Source: Candidatus Electrothrix aestuarii (GTDB lineage: Bacteria; Desulfobacterota; Desulfobulbia; Desulfobulbales; Desulfobulbaceae). Taken from it: DNA of 64,000 nt. Location: positions 2,972,193-3,036,192 of the forward strand of contig CP159373.1 of NCBI GenBank assembly GCA_032595685.2. The letters run 5' to 3'. This document shows, in pieces, positions 44,120 through 51,977 of this stretch. The notes under the pieces are model-generated. The model was not told the DNA's origin, ran no database searches, and was given only the letters and a program-made list of their open reading frames with translations. The translations under genes and the position numbers were made by a program. Numbering within the stretch: the first letter of the stretch is position 1; the number at the start of each line of letters is the position of its first letter.

Positions 44120-44995
44120 ATGAATATTCTTATAACAGGTGCCGGTGGTCAGCTAGGGCAGGATTGTCTCAAGATCGTGGGGGATGAACATGCGGTACAT
44201 GGCCGGACTTCAGGGCAATTAGATATCACCCAAGCCGATCAGGTGCAGCGTGAGATCAAGAAACTACACCCTGATGTGGTGATCAACTGCGCAGCCTATA
44301 CGGCTGTGGATAAATGTGAAAGCGAGCAGGAGGCCTGTTGGGCAGTTAATGCTCAGGGACCTGCCCATCTTGCCGAGGCCTGTGTCGCTGCAGGAACACG
44401 GCTTATCCATATTTCAACGGATTATGTTTTTTCCGGCAATAAACTGGTGCCAGAGCCCTATACGGAACAGGACCCGGTCGAGCCTTTGTCTGCCTACGGA
44501 AGGAGTAAACTGGCAGGAGAACAGGCTATCGCGCAAAGAATGGATGATTTTTTGATTCTCCGTACTTCCTGGCTGTACGGCATGGGAGGGAATAATTTTC
44601 TCAAGACTATGTTGCGCCTGGCAATGGCGGATTCGGAACGAACCATTAGGGTGGTGGATGATCAGTACGGTTCGTTGACTTGGACCATGACCTTAGCTCG
44701 TCAGATAAAACACCTCCTTTCCTCCGAACTCAAGGGGATAGCCCATGCGACTGCGGAAGGATCCAGCACTTGGTATGCAGGAGCAAAATATTTCCTTGAG
44801 TCTATGGGCGTTAATTTTGCTTTGGAGCCCTGTACCACTGCTGAATATCCTACCCCTGCCCGTCGCCCGGTCAATTCCATCCTGGAAAATAATTTTCTGA
44901 AAACAAAGCAGAGTAATCTGATGCTGGACTGGCATCAGGACATTGATGCCTTTGTTGCGGAGTATCGAGATGAATTGATTGCCCAGTTCGCCTAA
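44120..44995 (+). CDS. rmlD: dTDP-4-dehydrorhamnose reductase
   Basis: 291 residues, SDR-type. Last step of dTDP-L-rhamnose synthesis. Rossmann motif TGAGGQLGQD, NCAAYTAVDKCE, STDYVFSG, YGRSKLAGE (catalytic Tyr-x3-Lys), RTSWLYG and RPVNSIL are all present. Co-transcribed with rmlA. Confidence 0.96.
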   Translation: MNILITGAGGQLGQDCLKIVGDEHAVHGRTSGQLDITQADQVQREIKKLHPDVVINCAAYTAVDKCESEQEACWAVNAQGPAHLAEACVAAGTRLIHISTDYVFSGNKLVPEPYTEQDPVEPLSAYGRSKLAGEQAIAQRMDDFLILRTSWLYGMGGNNFLKTMLRLAMADSERTIRVVDDQYGSLTWTMTLARQIKHLLSSELKGIAHATAEGSSTWYAGAKYFLESMGVNFALEPCTTAEYPTPARRPVNSILENNFLKTKQSNLMLDWHQDIDAFVAEYRDELIAQFA

Positions 44996-45055
44996 GTTTT
45001 CTCTAAACGTAGCCTTTCTTATTGTATTTGCTTTATTTGTTTTTTTTGAAGAGTG

Positions 45056-45083
45056 TTGACATATATATGTGATGTGGTAGAAT
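45056..45083 (+). promoter_or_regulatory. Strong sigma70-type promoter
   Basis: TTGACA (45056-45061), 16-base AT-rich spacer, TAGAAT (45078-45083). It points at the small membrane-protein gene at 45199, leaving a leader of ~110 bases. Confidence 0.65.
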
Positions 45084-45198
45084 GGATTTAAATAGTAATT
45101 ATTTTTATTAAGTTGTAACTGTTTAATAAGGTTTTGTTTTTTATACAACAGGGTGCAAAATATGTATGTCTTTATTGTAAGGACATGGAGGAGGGCAT

Positions 45199-45501
45199 AT
45201 GGTTGTAAAAAAAGATCAGCTACGCGTAAAAAAGCAGGAGACGGTTAATGCCTTTGAGAAATTTTTTTTCATTATTCTTGGATCATTGTCTCTTGTTTTT
45301 CTATTTGTCACATGTTGGATTCTCCTGACCGGAGATGACGTTATCCTACTTAATGGGGTGAGTATTACTCCCAGATATTTCTGTATACTTTTCTACCTTG
45401 AGGGCTTTCTGCTCAGAAAAGCTACAAGTATCGAACATAATAACAATCATTCCGAGTTTGAACAATTCACTTGGTCCTTCTCGCCAGTCTACCATTTCTA
45501 G
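45199..45501 (+). CDS. Small membrane protein of unknown function
   Basis: 100 residues. A basic N-terminus is followed by one strong transmembrane helix (FFFIILGSLSLVFLFVTCWILL, about 23-44 when read as two adjoining pieces) and a second weaker hydrophobic stretch around RYFCILFYLEGFLL, then a polar tail. A GGAGGAGGG ribosome-binding site lies directly before the ATG and a good promoter upstream, so it is probably expressed. No family is recognised. It converges on cooC. Confidence 0.5.
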   Translation: MVVKKDQLRVKKQETVNAFEKFFFIILGSLSLVFLFVTCWILLTGDDVILLNGVSITPRYFCILFYLEGFLLRKATSIEHNNNHSEFEQFTWSFSPVYHF

Positions 45502-45585
45502 CTTCATTATTAATTCTTTCCAAGAAAAAAGAGAGGTAAGCGAGTATCCGACAGAACGATTTTCTGCTCAGGCCAGTGTGTTCCT

Positions 45586-46341
45586 TTATTCTGGGGCAAA
45601 GAGTTTGCTGACCAGCTGGCCTGGGGCATCCAAGCTTTCGTGCAATGAGACGATTGCCTGCTCAGTCCGTTCGGCTTTACGGATAACACTGGAGTTCGGG
45701 AAAAAGACAAGAGGTCGCTCGCCCAGCTCCTGCTCAAGGAATTGTTCATCCTGCTCGTCCTGAATCAGATTGCCGATGAAATAGACCCGAGGAATTCCCA
45801 CGTCATCAGCCATTTGTTTGATTTTTAGAGCGGTTCGGATGCCTGACCTGGAAGGAATTGTGACGATCAGGAGGCAATCGGCCCCGGCCACAGTGCCCCG
45901 GCCCAGATGTTCTACCCCCGCCTCCATATCCAAGAGCACTGTTTCATTGGCGGTTAAGAGCATTTTTTTGAGCATCTTGCGGAGGACATGATTCTCCGGG
46001 CAGGCACAGCCACCTTCTGCGGTCTGGACAGCCCCTAAAATCATCAGACGGATGCCGTCCTGCTCCAGCATGAAATCGCGCAGGAGATCATTGACCTCGG
46101 GATTAAGATTATAAAAGGGCGAACCCTGCGTCTTTCCAGCCCGTTCCGCCAGCAAGACACCCATTTCCGCTATGGGTTTAACTTTCTTTGCATCTCCGAT
46201 TCCCAGGGTTTCGGCCATATGAGGGCTGGGATCCGCATCAATCACCAGTACCTTTTTTCCCTGCTTTTGCAGCTCCCCGGCCAACAGGGCCATGATGGTT
46301 GTCTTACCAACGCCTCCCTTGCCACTGATCGCGATTTTCAT
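45586..46341 (-). CDS. cooC: CooC-like nickel-inserting ATPase (CO dehydrogenase maturation)
   Basis: 251 residues, MinD/ParA-type P-loop ATPase. Deviant Walker A KGGVGKTT at residues 8-15, switch VIDADPSPHMAETLG, GGCACPENHVLR carrying the CxC motif that binds nickel at the dimer interface, and LLDMEAGVEHLGRG. CooC loads Ni into the C-cluster of CO dehydrogenase, so a cooS/acsA gene should exist elsewhere. It stands alone here. Confidence 0.9.
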   Translation of the reverse strand: MKIAISGKGGVGKTTIMALLAGELQKQGKKVLVIDADPSPHMAETLGIGDAKKVKPIAEMGVLLAERAGKTQGSPFYNLNPEVNDLLRDFMLEQDGIRLMILGAVQTAEGGCACPENHVLRKMLKKMLLTANETVLLDMEAGVEHLGRGTVAGADCLLIVTIPSRSGIRTALKIKQMADDVGIPRVYFIGNLIQDEQDEQFLEQELGERPLVFFPNSSVIRKAERTEQAIVSLHESLDAPGQLVSKLFAPE

Positions 46342-46479
46342 AATCTTTTCTCCTGAATTCCTTGCCTTGTTCCAATAGAGTGGTTACAATAATCAGAAAT
46401 ATAATTGAAGTATAGCCGACAGTCGAGTGTGCGGCACAATATGGTAAATCCCCTAAATTTTATCAGGAGACTATACAAT

Positions 46480-47199
46480 ATGGAAACAAAGTATGCGAGC
46501 ACTACTACAGCGGGTGCCAGGACCAGGGCGCGACAGGAGGCGTCAACGATATTCTTGGCTAAGGTCTTTAACTGGATGGCAGGCGGACTGGCTTTAACAG
46601 GTATTGTCGCTTGGTTTGCAGTCACGACTGGTCTAACCTTGTCCATTGCCAGGTCGCCACTTTATTTCGTTCTGTTTTTGATTGAACTTGGAATGGTCTT
46701 TTACCTTTCTGCCCGTGTGGACAAGATGAAGGCGGCCACTGCCACGGCCTTATTTACCGGTTATGCTGCTTTGAACGGATTAACTATGTCCGTTATTTTT
46801 CTAAGATATACCGGAACCTCCATTGCGGCTACCTTTATGGTCACAGCCGGGATGTTCGGCGCTATGGCTATCTATGGTATGGTGACCAAGAAGGATCTTA
46901 CCGGGCTTGGGTCTTTTATGTTCATGGGGCTGATCGGCATTATTATAGCCTCGGTTGTTAATATGTTTTTAGGAAGCTCAACACTGCACTTGGCAATATC
47001 CGCTATCGGTGTAATCGTTTTTGTTGGACTGACAGCTTATGACACCCAGAAGATCAAGCATATGGGGGAGCAGGGGATTATGCAGCAGGGCGGTGATGTG
47101 GTTCAGAAAGGAGCGATTCTCGGTGCTCTGGCACTCTATCTTGATTTCGTGAATCTCTTTATCATGTTGCTCAGCTTTTTGGGCGGCAGTCGCGACTAA
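46480..47199 (+). CDS. Bax inhibitor-1/YccA family membrane protein
   Basis: 239 residues with seven hydrophobic helices. BI-1 landmarks are the first helix FLAKVFNWMAGGLALTGIVAW, the TAYDTQKIKHMG segment with the paired aspartate, and ALALYLDFVNLFIMLLSFLGG at the C-terminus. Members are pH-sensitive calcium leak channels or modulators of FtsH (YccA). CAGGAGA nine bases before the ATG at 46480 sets the start; the upstream ORF extension to 46405 is rejected. Confidence 0.92.
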   Translation: METKYASTTTAGARTRARQEASTIFLAKVFNWMAGGLALTGIVAWFAVTTGLTLSIARSPLYFVLFLIELGMVFYLSARVDKMKAATATALFTGYAALNGLTMSVIFLRYTGTSIAATFMVTAGMFGAMAIYGMVTKKDLTGLGSFMFMGLIGIIIASVVNMFLGSSTLHLAISAIGVIVFVGLTAYDTQKIKHMGEQGIMQQGGDVVQKGAILGALALYLDFVNLFIMLLSFLGGSRD

Positions 47200-47240
47200 G
47201 GTTGAGAACTCTCGCTTGCAGGCGGTTTCAATCGTTGAAT

Positions 47241-47279
47241 AAAAAAAAAGGCCGGGGCATTTGTTGCTCCGGCCTTTTT
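47241..47279. terminator. Bidirectional terminator between BI-1 gene and cobJ
   Basis: A run of A residues, a 9-bp GC-rich stem with one G-U pair (47250-47258 with 47266-47274) and a T-run. Symmetric A/T tracts fit termination from both convergent genes. Confidence 0.85.
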
Positions 47280-47325
47280 AATGCTCAGTCCATTCCAGCC
47301 TGTTCTTGTTTTCTTCTTTCCTGCC

Positions 47326-48144
47326 TTATTTCTCTTCCTCTTTTATCATCTTGTCCTTTTTGCCAGCAAGGCCGTACTTGGCTGAATATCCGCGCGGGGT
47401 GACCATCTTGTCGCCAAAAATAAAGGTGGCAGCGTTGCCGATGATGACGGTGGTCTGCATCCCGATGTCCTGATCCAGCATTGCTCCCAGGGTGGTTAGG
47501 CAAACTGACTCATGCTCGCGACTGGCCCCGGAGACGATTCCTACCGGCGTTTGGGGATCACGGTGCTCCAGCATGATTTCCTGCGCACGGACAATCTGTT
47601 CGGTTCTTTTTTTCGATTTCGGATTATAGATCACCGTAACAAAATCAGCCATTGCAGCTGCCTGGAGGCGTTTTTCGATGAGCTCCCAGGGTGTCATGAG
47701 GTCAGAAAGGCTGATGGCCGCGAAATCGTGCATCAGGGGGGCACCCAGGATGGCGGCACAGGCATTGAGGGCTGCGATACCTGGAATGATCTCGATTTTA
47801 CTGGTGCTGCCCGTGTCCTGAGCCAGTTCATAGACCAGGCCCGCCATTGCGTAGATACCAGGATCACCGCCACAGACCAGAATTACGTTCTTGCCGCTGT
47901 CAGCCAGCTCTAAGGCCCGACGACAGCGGTCGATCTCCTGCATCATGGCGGAGGAGAGCACCTCCTGTTCCGGCGAGATGGAGTGACGGATAAGATCGAG
48001 ATAGGTCTTATAGCCCACCACCACCTGGGCCTGTTCAATGGCCTGACGGGCACGGGGCGTTATGAGGTCTTCGGCACCGGGGCCGGTACCGACCACGGTA
48101 AGGGAGCCGTTTTGTTGTTTTGTATTTGTAGCGGGTATAGCCAT
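47326..48144 (-). CDS. cobJ: Precorrin-3B / cobalt-factor III C17-methyltransferase
   Basis: 272 residues, SAM-dependent tetrapyrrole methylase that contracts the corrin ring (CobJ/CbiH). Signature VVGTGPGAEDLITPRA, VVGYKTYLDLI, VCGGDPGIYAMA, EIIPGIAALNACAAILGAPLMHDF, VTVIYNPKSKKR. The extra N-terminal residues and Lys/Glu-rich tail are variable. No other cobalamin gene is in the window, so the pathway is scattered. Confidence 0.94.
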   Translation of the reverse strand: MAIPATNTKQQNGSLTVVGTGPGAEDLITPRARQAIEQAQVVVGYKTYLDLIRHSISPEQEVLSSAMMQEIDRCRRALELADSGKNVILVCGGDPGIYAMAGLVYELAQDTGSTSKIEIIPGIAALNACAAILGAPLMHDFAAISLSDLMTPWELIEKRLQAAAMADFVTVIYNPKSKKRTEQIVRAQEIMLEHRDPQTPVGIVSGASREHESVCLTTLGAMLDQDIGMQTTVIIGNAATFIFGDKMVTPRGYSAKYGLAGKKDKMIKEEEK

Positions 48145-48169
48145 CGAAGGATAAAATGATAAGTTGTGA

Positions 48170-48568
48170 TTATTTTGATAATGACATGAACTCTGAAGCC
48201 AGAGTGGTCAAGATGTCTTGTTCAATAGGAAAACTTCCATGTAGCCTGAACTCGTCAGTACTTTTGCAACCACAGAAAGTGTCCCCGATGCAGAAGGTTA
48301 TCAGTATTTCATTAGAATCGGTTTGACGTAATTTCAGGTAACTCTCGTAGGTGCCTTCTAAAAAAGGTCGAAGTTCTCGGTGCAAAATAAATTGATCCGC
48401 TTCTTCTGCAAACTTTCGAAGATTCAGAAAAGCGAGCGAACTATTGCAGGCTGAAAAAGTACCATGTTCAATATCAATGGCAGCACGAAACTGAAACGAG
48501 GGGAAATCATCGTCTTTGTTTCGTTGGATTTCTATCCAGGACTTGCTGTCAGTTGATGATATGCGCAT
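48170..48568 (-). CDS. Hypothetical protein, possibly immunity-like
   Basis: 132 residues from the ATG at 48568 (an upstream start at 48655 adds a hydrophobic stretch with no ribosome-binding site). It looks like a compact alpha/beta protein: WIEIQRNKDDDFPSFQFRAAIDIE, a helix around LAFLNLRKFAEEADQF, and strands ESYLKLRQ and EILITFCIGDTF. The acidic surface and pattern resemble small WapI/Imm-type proteins, but there is no toxin gene beside it. No function is claimed. Confidence 0.55.
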   Translation of the reverse strand: MRISSTDSKSWIEIQRNKDDDFPSFQFRAAIDIEHGTFSACNSSLAFLNLRKFAEEADQFILHRELRPFLEGTYESYLKLRQTDSNEILITFCIGDTFCGCKSTDEFRLHGSFPIEQDILTTLASEFMSLSK

Positions 48569-48736
48569 ATTTTTTCTGATGCTTAATATGGAGAAGAGGA
48601 GATAGACGACCCATAATTTAGCATATGGGTCGAGGACTATAGCAAACTGAGACATTTTTGCAAAGGATTACAAAAGTGCAAGGGAAAGGAGTCAGGACAA
48701 AGTATGCATCGGGAGCAAAGCTCCGGTCCGCAGTAG

Positions 48737-49642
48737 CTACTTCTTACTAAAGGTGTTGCAGCTCTCCATCCTGCCGCTTGTAAAACCTGTTTTGAACCAC
48801 TGGACCCGCTGTGCTGAACTGCCGTGGGTGAAAGAGTCCGGGCTGACATATCCCTTGGCCTGTTTTTGTAAGCGATCGTCACCAATGGCGCTGGCCGCAG
48901 CAAGGCCCTCTTCCACATCACCCTCTTCCAGTATTTCCTGATTATGAAAGGACCAGACACCGGCAAAACAGTCAGCCTGGAGTTCCTGCAAAACCGAAAG
49001 CTGGTTGCTTTTGACCTTATCGAGTTTTCTGCGGGCCGAATGGACCTTGTCTGAGATGCCGAGCAGTTTCTGCACATGGTGGCCGATTTCATGGGCGATA
49101 ACATAGGCCTGGGCAAAGTCGCCTGGTGCATTGAAACGATTTTTCAGCTCATCGAAAAAAGAGAGATCAAGATAGACCTGTTGGTCACCAGGGCAGTAAA
49201 AGGGGCCAGTGGCGGATTGCGCCAAACCGCAGGCCGATTTTACTGCATCGCGAAAAAGGACAAGGCGAGGCTCCTGGTAGTTTTTTCCCTTTTGCTGGAA
49301 TAGGGCAGACCAGGTTGTTTCGGTATCAGCAAGAATGACGGAGACAAAATCCACTAGTTCTTTCTCCGCTGCTGTTTCCTGAATCGGTCCCCTGGAGCTG
49401 CTGACAGAAGGGCCTTGCTGGAGTCCCAGGAGTCCCAACATGCTCCCGAGATTCCCTGAAAAGAAGCCGTAAGCACCCAGACAGATAACCGCGATAAGGG
49501 TCCCCTTTACGCCGAGAAATTTCACCGCCATCGGCAGCAGGTGCAACATATTGCCGTTGTTGCCAAAGCCACCAGCCCCAGAGACACGCCTGTCGCGTCG
49601 ATCTTCGATATTGTCGCTCTTTCGTCTTCCCTGCCAACGCAT
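48737..49642 (-). CDS. YpfJ-family neutral zinc metallopeptidase
   Basis: 301 residues. The start MRWQGRRKSDNIEDRR is the diagnostic N-terminus of this family and a GGGAG site lies seven bases upstream, so the ATG at 49642 is chosen over the 91-residue longer ORF. One membrane helix near residues ~45-65 anchors it. The zinc site is HEIGHH, followed by ELQADCFAGVW with the third ligand region and SFTHGSSAQRVQWF. Biological role unknown. Confidence 0.92.
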   Translation of the reverse strand: MRWQGRRKSDNIEDRRDRRVSGAGGFGNNGNMLHLLPMAVKFLGVKGTLIAVICLGAYGFFSGNLGSMLGLLGLQQGPSVSSSRGPIQETAAEKELVDFVSVILADTETTWSALFQQKGKNYQEPRLVLFRDAVKSACGLAQSATGPFYCPGDQQVYLDLSFFDELKNRFNAPGDFAQAYVIAHEIGHHVQKLLGISDKVHSARRKLDKVKSNQLSVLQELQADCFAGVWSFHNQEILEEGDVEEGLAAASAIGDDRLQKQAKGYVSPDSFTHGSSAQRVQWFKTGFTSGRMESCNTFSKK

Positions 49643-49769
49643 AGCTTTCTCCCTCTGTTGTGAATTGTAGTGACCTACATGTATATCCTGCATATCTACC
49701 TTGCCCATCTTGCTCGTAGCGGGCGGATTCTGCCAGGATTCTAACAGGACAGAGCCTCTGCTGGCAAGT

Positions 49770-50351
49770 TCAAACTCCCTGCCAGCGTGGCATTCCTTGC
49801 AGATGAAGGCCGAACTGGTCGCAAATACGGCTGGCGAACTGGCGGGCCATTGCCTGGAGATCAGGGGGATGGAGATAAAAGGAGGGCATGGGTGGGCAGA
49901 TGGTAGCCCCGGCATCGTGCAGAGTCAGCATGTTGTGGAGATGGGTGCGGTTGAGCGGAGTCTCGCGCACAGCCAGAATCAGGGGACGTCGTTCTTTGAG
50001 GGTCACGTCCGCTGCCCGGTGGATCAGATTGCCGGAAAAACCGCTGGCAATGGCACCCAGGGTGCCGACGGTGCAGGGCAGAATGATCATGGCATCGTAG
50101 CGGGCTGAGCCCGAGGCAGGTGGGGCCGTGAAATCGTCCGCCGCAAACCAGCGGTTGATGCCGGGCAGGTCTTCCGGGGCCATGTCCTGCTCCAGGTGGA
50201 GCACCTTACGACCGGAGTCAGAGATGATGGCGTCTACCGCCACGTCCTGATCGATAAGCAGGTCCAGCAGGGCCGTGACATAGAGCATGCCGGTGGCCCC
50301 GGTGATGGCGAGGATGAGGCGTTGTGGGTGGGGTGTGTTGCTCGTATTCAT
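49770..50351 (-). CDS. ubiX: Flavin prenyltransferase UbiX
   Basis: 193 residues; makes the prenylated FMN cofactor of UbiD-type decarboxylases. Motifs: ILAITGATGMLY (FMN phosphate site), SDSG, ILPCTVGTLGAIASGFSGNLIHRAADVTLKERRPLILAVRETPL and PPMPSFY. In the futalosine menaquinone route a UbiX/UbiD pair (MqnM/MqnL) acts late; the mqn cluster lies 4 kb away on the same strand, so this may be the pathway's UbiX. No ubiD is in the window. Confidence 0.95.
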   Translation of the reverse strand: MNTSNTPHPQRLILAITGATGMLYVTALLDLLIDQDVAVDAIISDSGRKVLHLEQDMAPEDLPGINRWFAADDFTAPPASGSARYDAMIILPCTVGTLGAIASGFSGNLIHRAADVTLKERRPLILAVRETPLNRTHLHNMLTLHDAGATICPPMPSFYLHPPDLQAMARQFASRICDQFGLHLQGMPRWQGV

Positions 50352-50383
50352 ATTTTCCTTACCGGGCGGAGAAACAGAAAAAA

Positions 50384-50788
50384 TTATGAGATAGCCCAGT
50401 TCTCAATCTGAAGTCCGGGGATTCGTCTGAATTCCCTTTCATTATTGGTGACCAAGGTCAGCTCTTCGGTCAGGGCCTGGGCCGCTATCAGCATATCAAG
50501 CGGGCCGATCACCTCTCCCCGTTTTTCCAAATCCGCCTGAATAGCCCCGTAGGTTCTGACGGTCTCGGTAGTATAAGGAAGCAGCTCAAACGGAGCAAGG
50601 AAAGCCTCAAGGCGTTGCTGATTTTCCTCCAGACGTATACTCTTTGCAACCCCGTATTCCAGTTCGGACACGGTTATTACCGAAATTCCAATATCGCCGG
50701 GTTGGTATTGTTTAAACCTGCTGATAACCGAGGGCGGACGTTTATTGATGAGATAGATGCAGATATCTGTATCAAGTAAAAAGTTCAT
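50384..50788 (-). CDS. vapC: VapC-type PIN-domain RNase toxin
   Basis: 134 residues with the PIN acidic residues: Asp6/Asp8 in [10 protein letters not shown], Glu42 in [11 protein letters not shown], and Asp in [12 protein letters not shown], plus [14 protein letters not shown]. VapC toxins cleave tRNA or rRNA and are held by VapB. It overlaps vapB by 17 bases. Confidence 0.92.
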   Translation of the reverse strand: MNFLLDTDICIYLINKRPPSVISRFKQYQPGDIGISVITVSELEYGVAKSIRLEENQQRLEAFLAPFELLPYTTETVRTYGAIQADLEKRGEVIGPLDMLIAAQALTEELTLVTNNEREFRRIPGLQIENWAIS

Positions 50789-51020
50789 CCAACCCTTCTC
50801 GCTGCTGCTGTTTCTTTGCCTGATTCCGCTCTGGAAGAATGGGTTCCCCGCCCTGAAGAAGCGTTTGCTCCCAGATGTCCCAGACAGACTCTTCTTTTGG
50901 GAGCAACAGAATACCGGCTCCTGTCTTTTTTATAAAAACCTCTTTCCCTTTGAAACGAAATTCCTTGGGCAGGCGGACAGCCTGACTGCGACCATTGGTA
51001 AATAATCTTGCTGTTTCCAT
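50772..51020 (-). CDS. vapB: VapB antitoxin (AbrB/SpoVT fold)
   Basis: 82 residues. N-terminal swapped-hairpin DNA-binding domain ([20 protein letters not shown]), then a polar tail that would wrap the toxin. AAGGAGG precedes the ATG. First gene of the vapBC pair and likely autorepressor. Confidence 0.92.
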   Translation of the reverse strand: METARLFTNGRSQAVRLPKEFRFKGKEVFIKKTGAGILLLPKEESVWDIWEQTLLQGGEPILPERNQAKKQQQREGLDELFT

Positions 51021-51063
51021 GTGTATCCTCCTTTTATTTTTTGAGGCAGGGTATATATCAATA

Positions 51064-51092
51064 AATATATATTATATTCCGATAAAGGTCAA
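51064..51092 (-). promoter_or_regulatory. vapBC promoter with AT palindrome
   Basis: On the - strand TTGACC (51092-51087), 17-base spacer, TATATT (51069-51064). The adjoining TATATAT...ATATATA inverted stretch overlaps the -10 and start site, a plausible VapB operator. Confidence 0.6.
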
Positions 51093-51182
51093 CGAGCTGA
51101 GATCCTATGGTGACGGAGCGCGGTACAACAGGAGTGAATGGTTGCACACCGCATAAAGAAATGCATCTGCTCCTCCTTTCGT

Positions 51183-51211
51183 TTGACACAGAACTCAGGC
51201 TGCTGTACCAT
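51183..51211 (+). promoter_or_regulatory. Promoter of the Phd-PIN toxin-antitoxin pair
   Basis: TTGACA (51183-51188), 17-base spacer, TACCAT (51206-51211). The palindrome TTAGCTAA at 51221-51228 sits just after the predicted start and could be the antitoxin operator. Confidence 0.55.
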
Positions 51212-51253
51212 TAAATGGACTTAGCTAAACTTAGTTGCAATAAGGAGCCTGTT

Positions 51254-51511
51254 ATGATTACTGTCAACACACATGAAGCCAAGACAAACCTATCTAAGCT
51301 GCTGACCCTCGTTGCCGAAAAGAATGAGACTATAAAAATATGCAGGAACGGCAAAGTGATGGCGGAACTTGTCCAGCCGAGATCGGGAAAGGCATCCCCT
51401 GGAGAACTCCCGGTCATTCCCGAACTCACCGGAGTTATCTTCAAAGAGCCTGCCGAGGCCCCGCTGCCGGAGGAATTCTTTCCCGATTATACGCCCGGAG
51501 GAGATGAATAG
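51254..51511 (+). CDS. Phd/YefM-family antitoxin
   Basis: 85 residues: ITVNTHEAKTNLSKLLTLVAEKNETIKICRNGKVMAELV is the Phd/YefM fold, followed by a Pro-rich toxin-binding tail. TAAGGAG six bases before the ATG at 51254 sets the start over the 51215 extension. The toxin gene starts immediately after its stop. Confidence 0.92.
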   Translation: MITVNTHEAKTNLSKLLTLVAEKNETIKICRNGKVMAELVQPRSGKASPGELPVIPELTGVIFKEPAEAPLPEEFFPDYTPGGDE

Positions 51512-51898
51512 ATGCTCCTGCTGGACACATGCGCCCTGCTGATGCTTGCCGGTCGCCGGGAAGATATTCCTGACAAGGCCATAAAGAAACTTACAGCGCA
51601 GACAGATGAACTCTTTATCTCAACGATATCCTCCTTTGAAATTGTTTTGAAAAACCGACTAGGAAAGCTTATCCTGCCCATGGATGCCGAGGAATGGTAT
51701 TGCAAGGCGGTCGAAGGCTATGCAATAGAAGAGATACCGGTCAGTTCAACTATCGCTATGAAATCAGCATCTCTGCCTTTCATTCATAAGGATCCCTGTG
51801 ACAGGATTATCATTGCCACTGCATTGGAACACAGGATGCCGATTATTACCGCAGATCAGGTTATTCCTCAATATACCGGCATCAAAGTGATTTGGTAA
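51512..51898 (+). CDS. PIN-domain toxin partner of the Phd-type antitoxin
   Basis: 128 residues. PIN motifs LLLDTCALLML, ISTISSFEIVLKNRLGKL, HKDPCDRIIIATALE, ITADQVIPQY. This subgroup (paired with Phd rather than VapB) is common. It probably cleaves RNA. Adjacent and divergent to vapBC, making two TA modules back to back. Confidence 0.9.
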   Translation: MLLLDTCALLMLAGRREDIPDKAIKKLTAQTDELFISTISSFEIVLKNRLGKLILPMDAEEWYCKAVEGYAIEEIPVSSTIAMKSASLPFIHKDPCDRIIIATALEHRMPIITADQVIPQYTGIKVIW

Positions 51899-51977
51899 GA
51901 TCAACAGATTTCCTCTCCGGCACTTTCTTCAGACCCGAGGGCGAATTTATCCTTTAAGGACACGGCCCGCCGTGACC

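Noticed and set aside
49643-49915. 91-residue extension of the zinc metallopeptidase
   Set aside because: The family starts with MRWQGR, and a good ribosome-binding site lies directly before that ATG.
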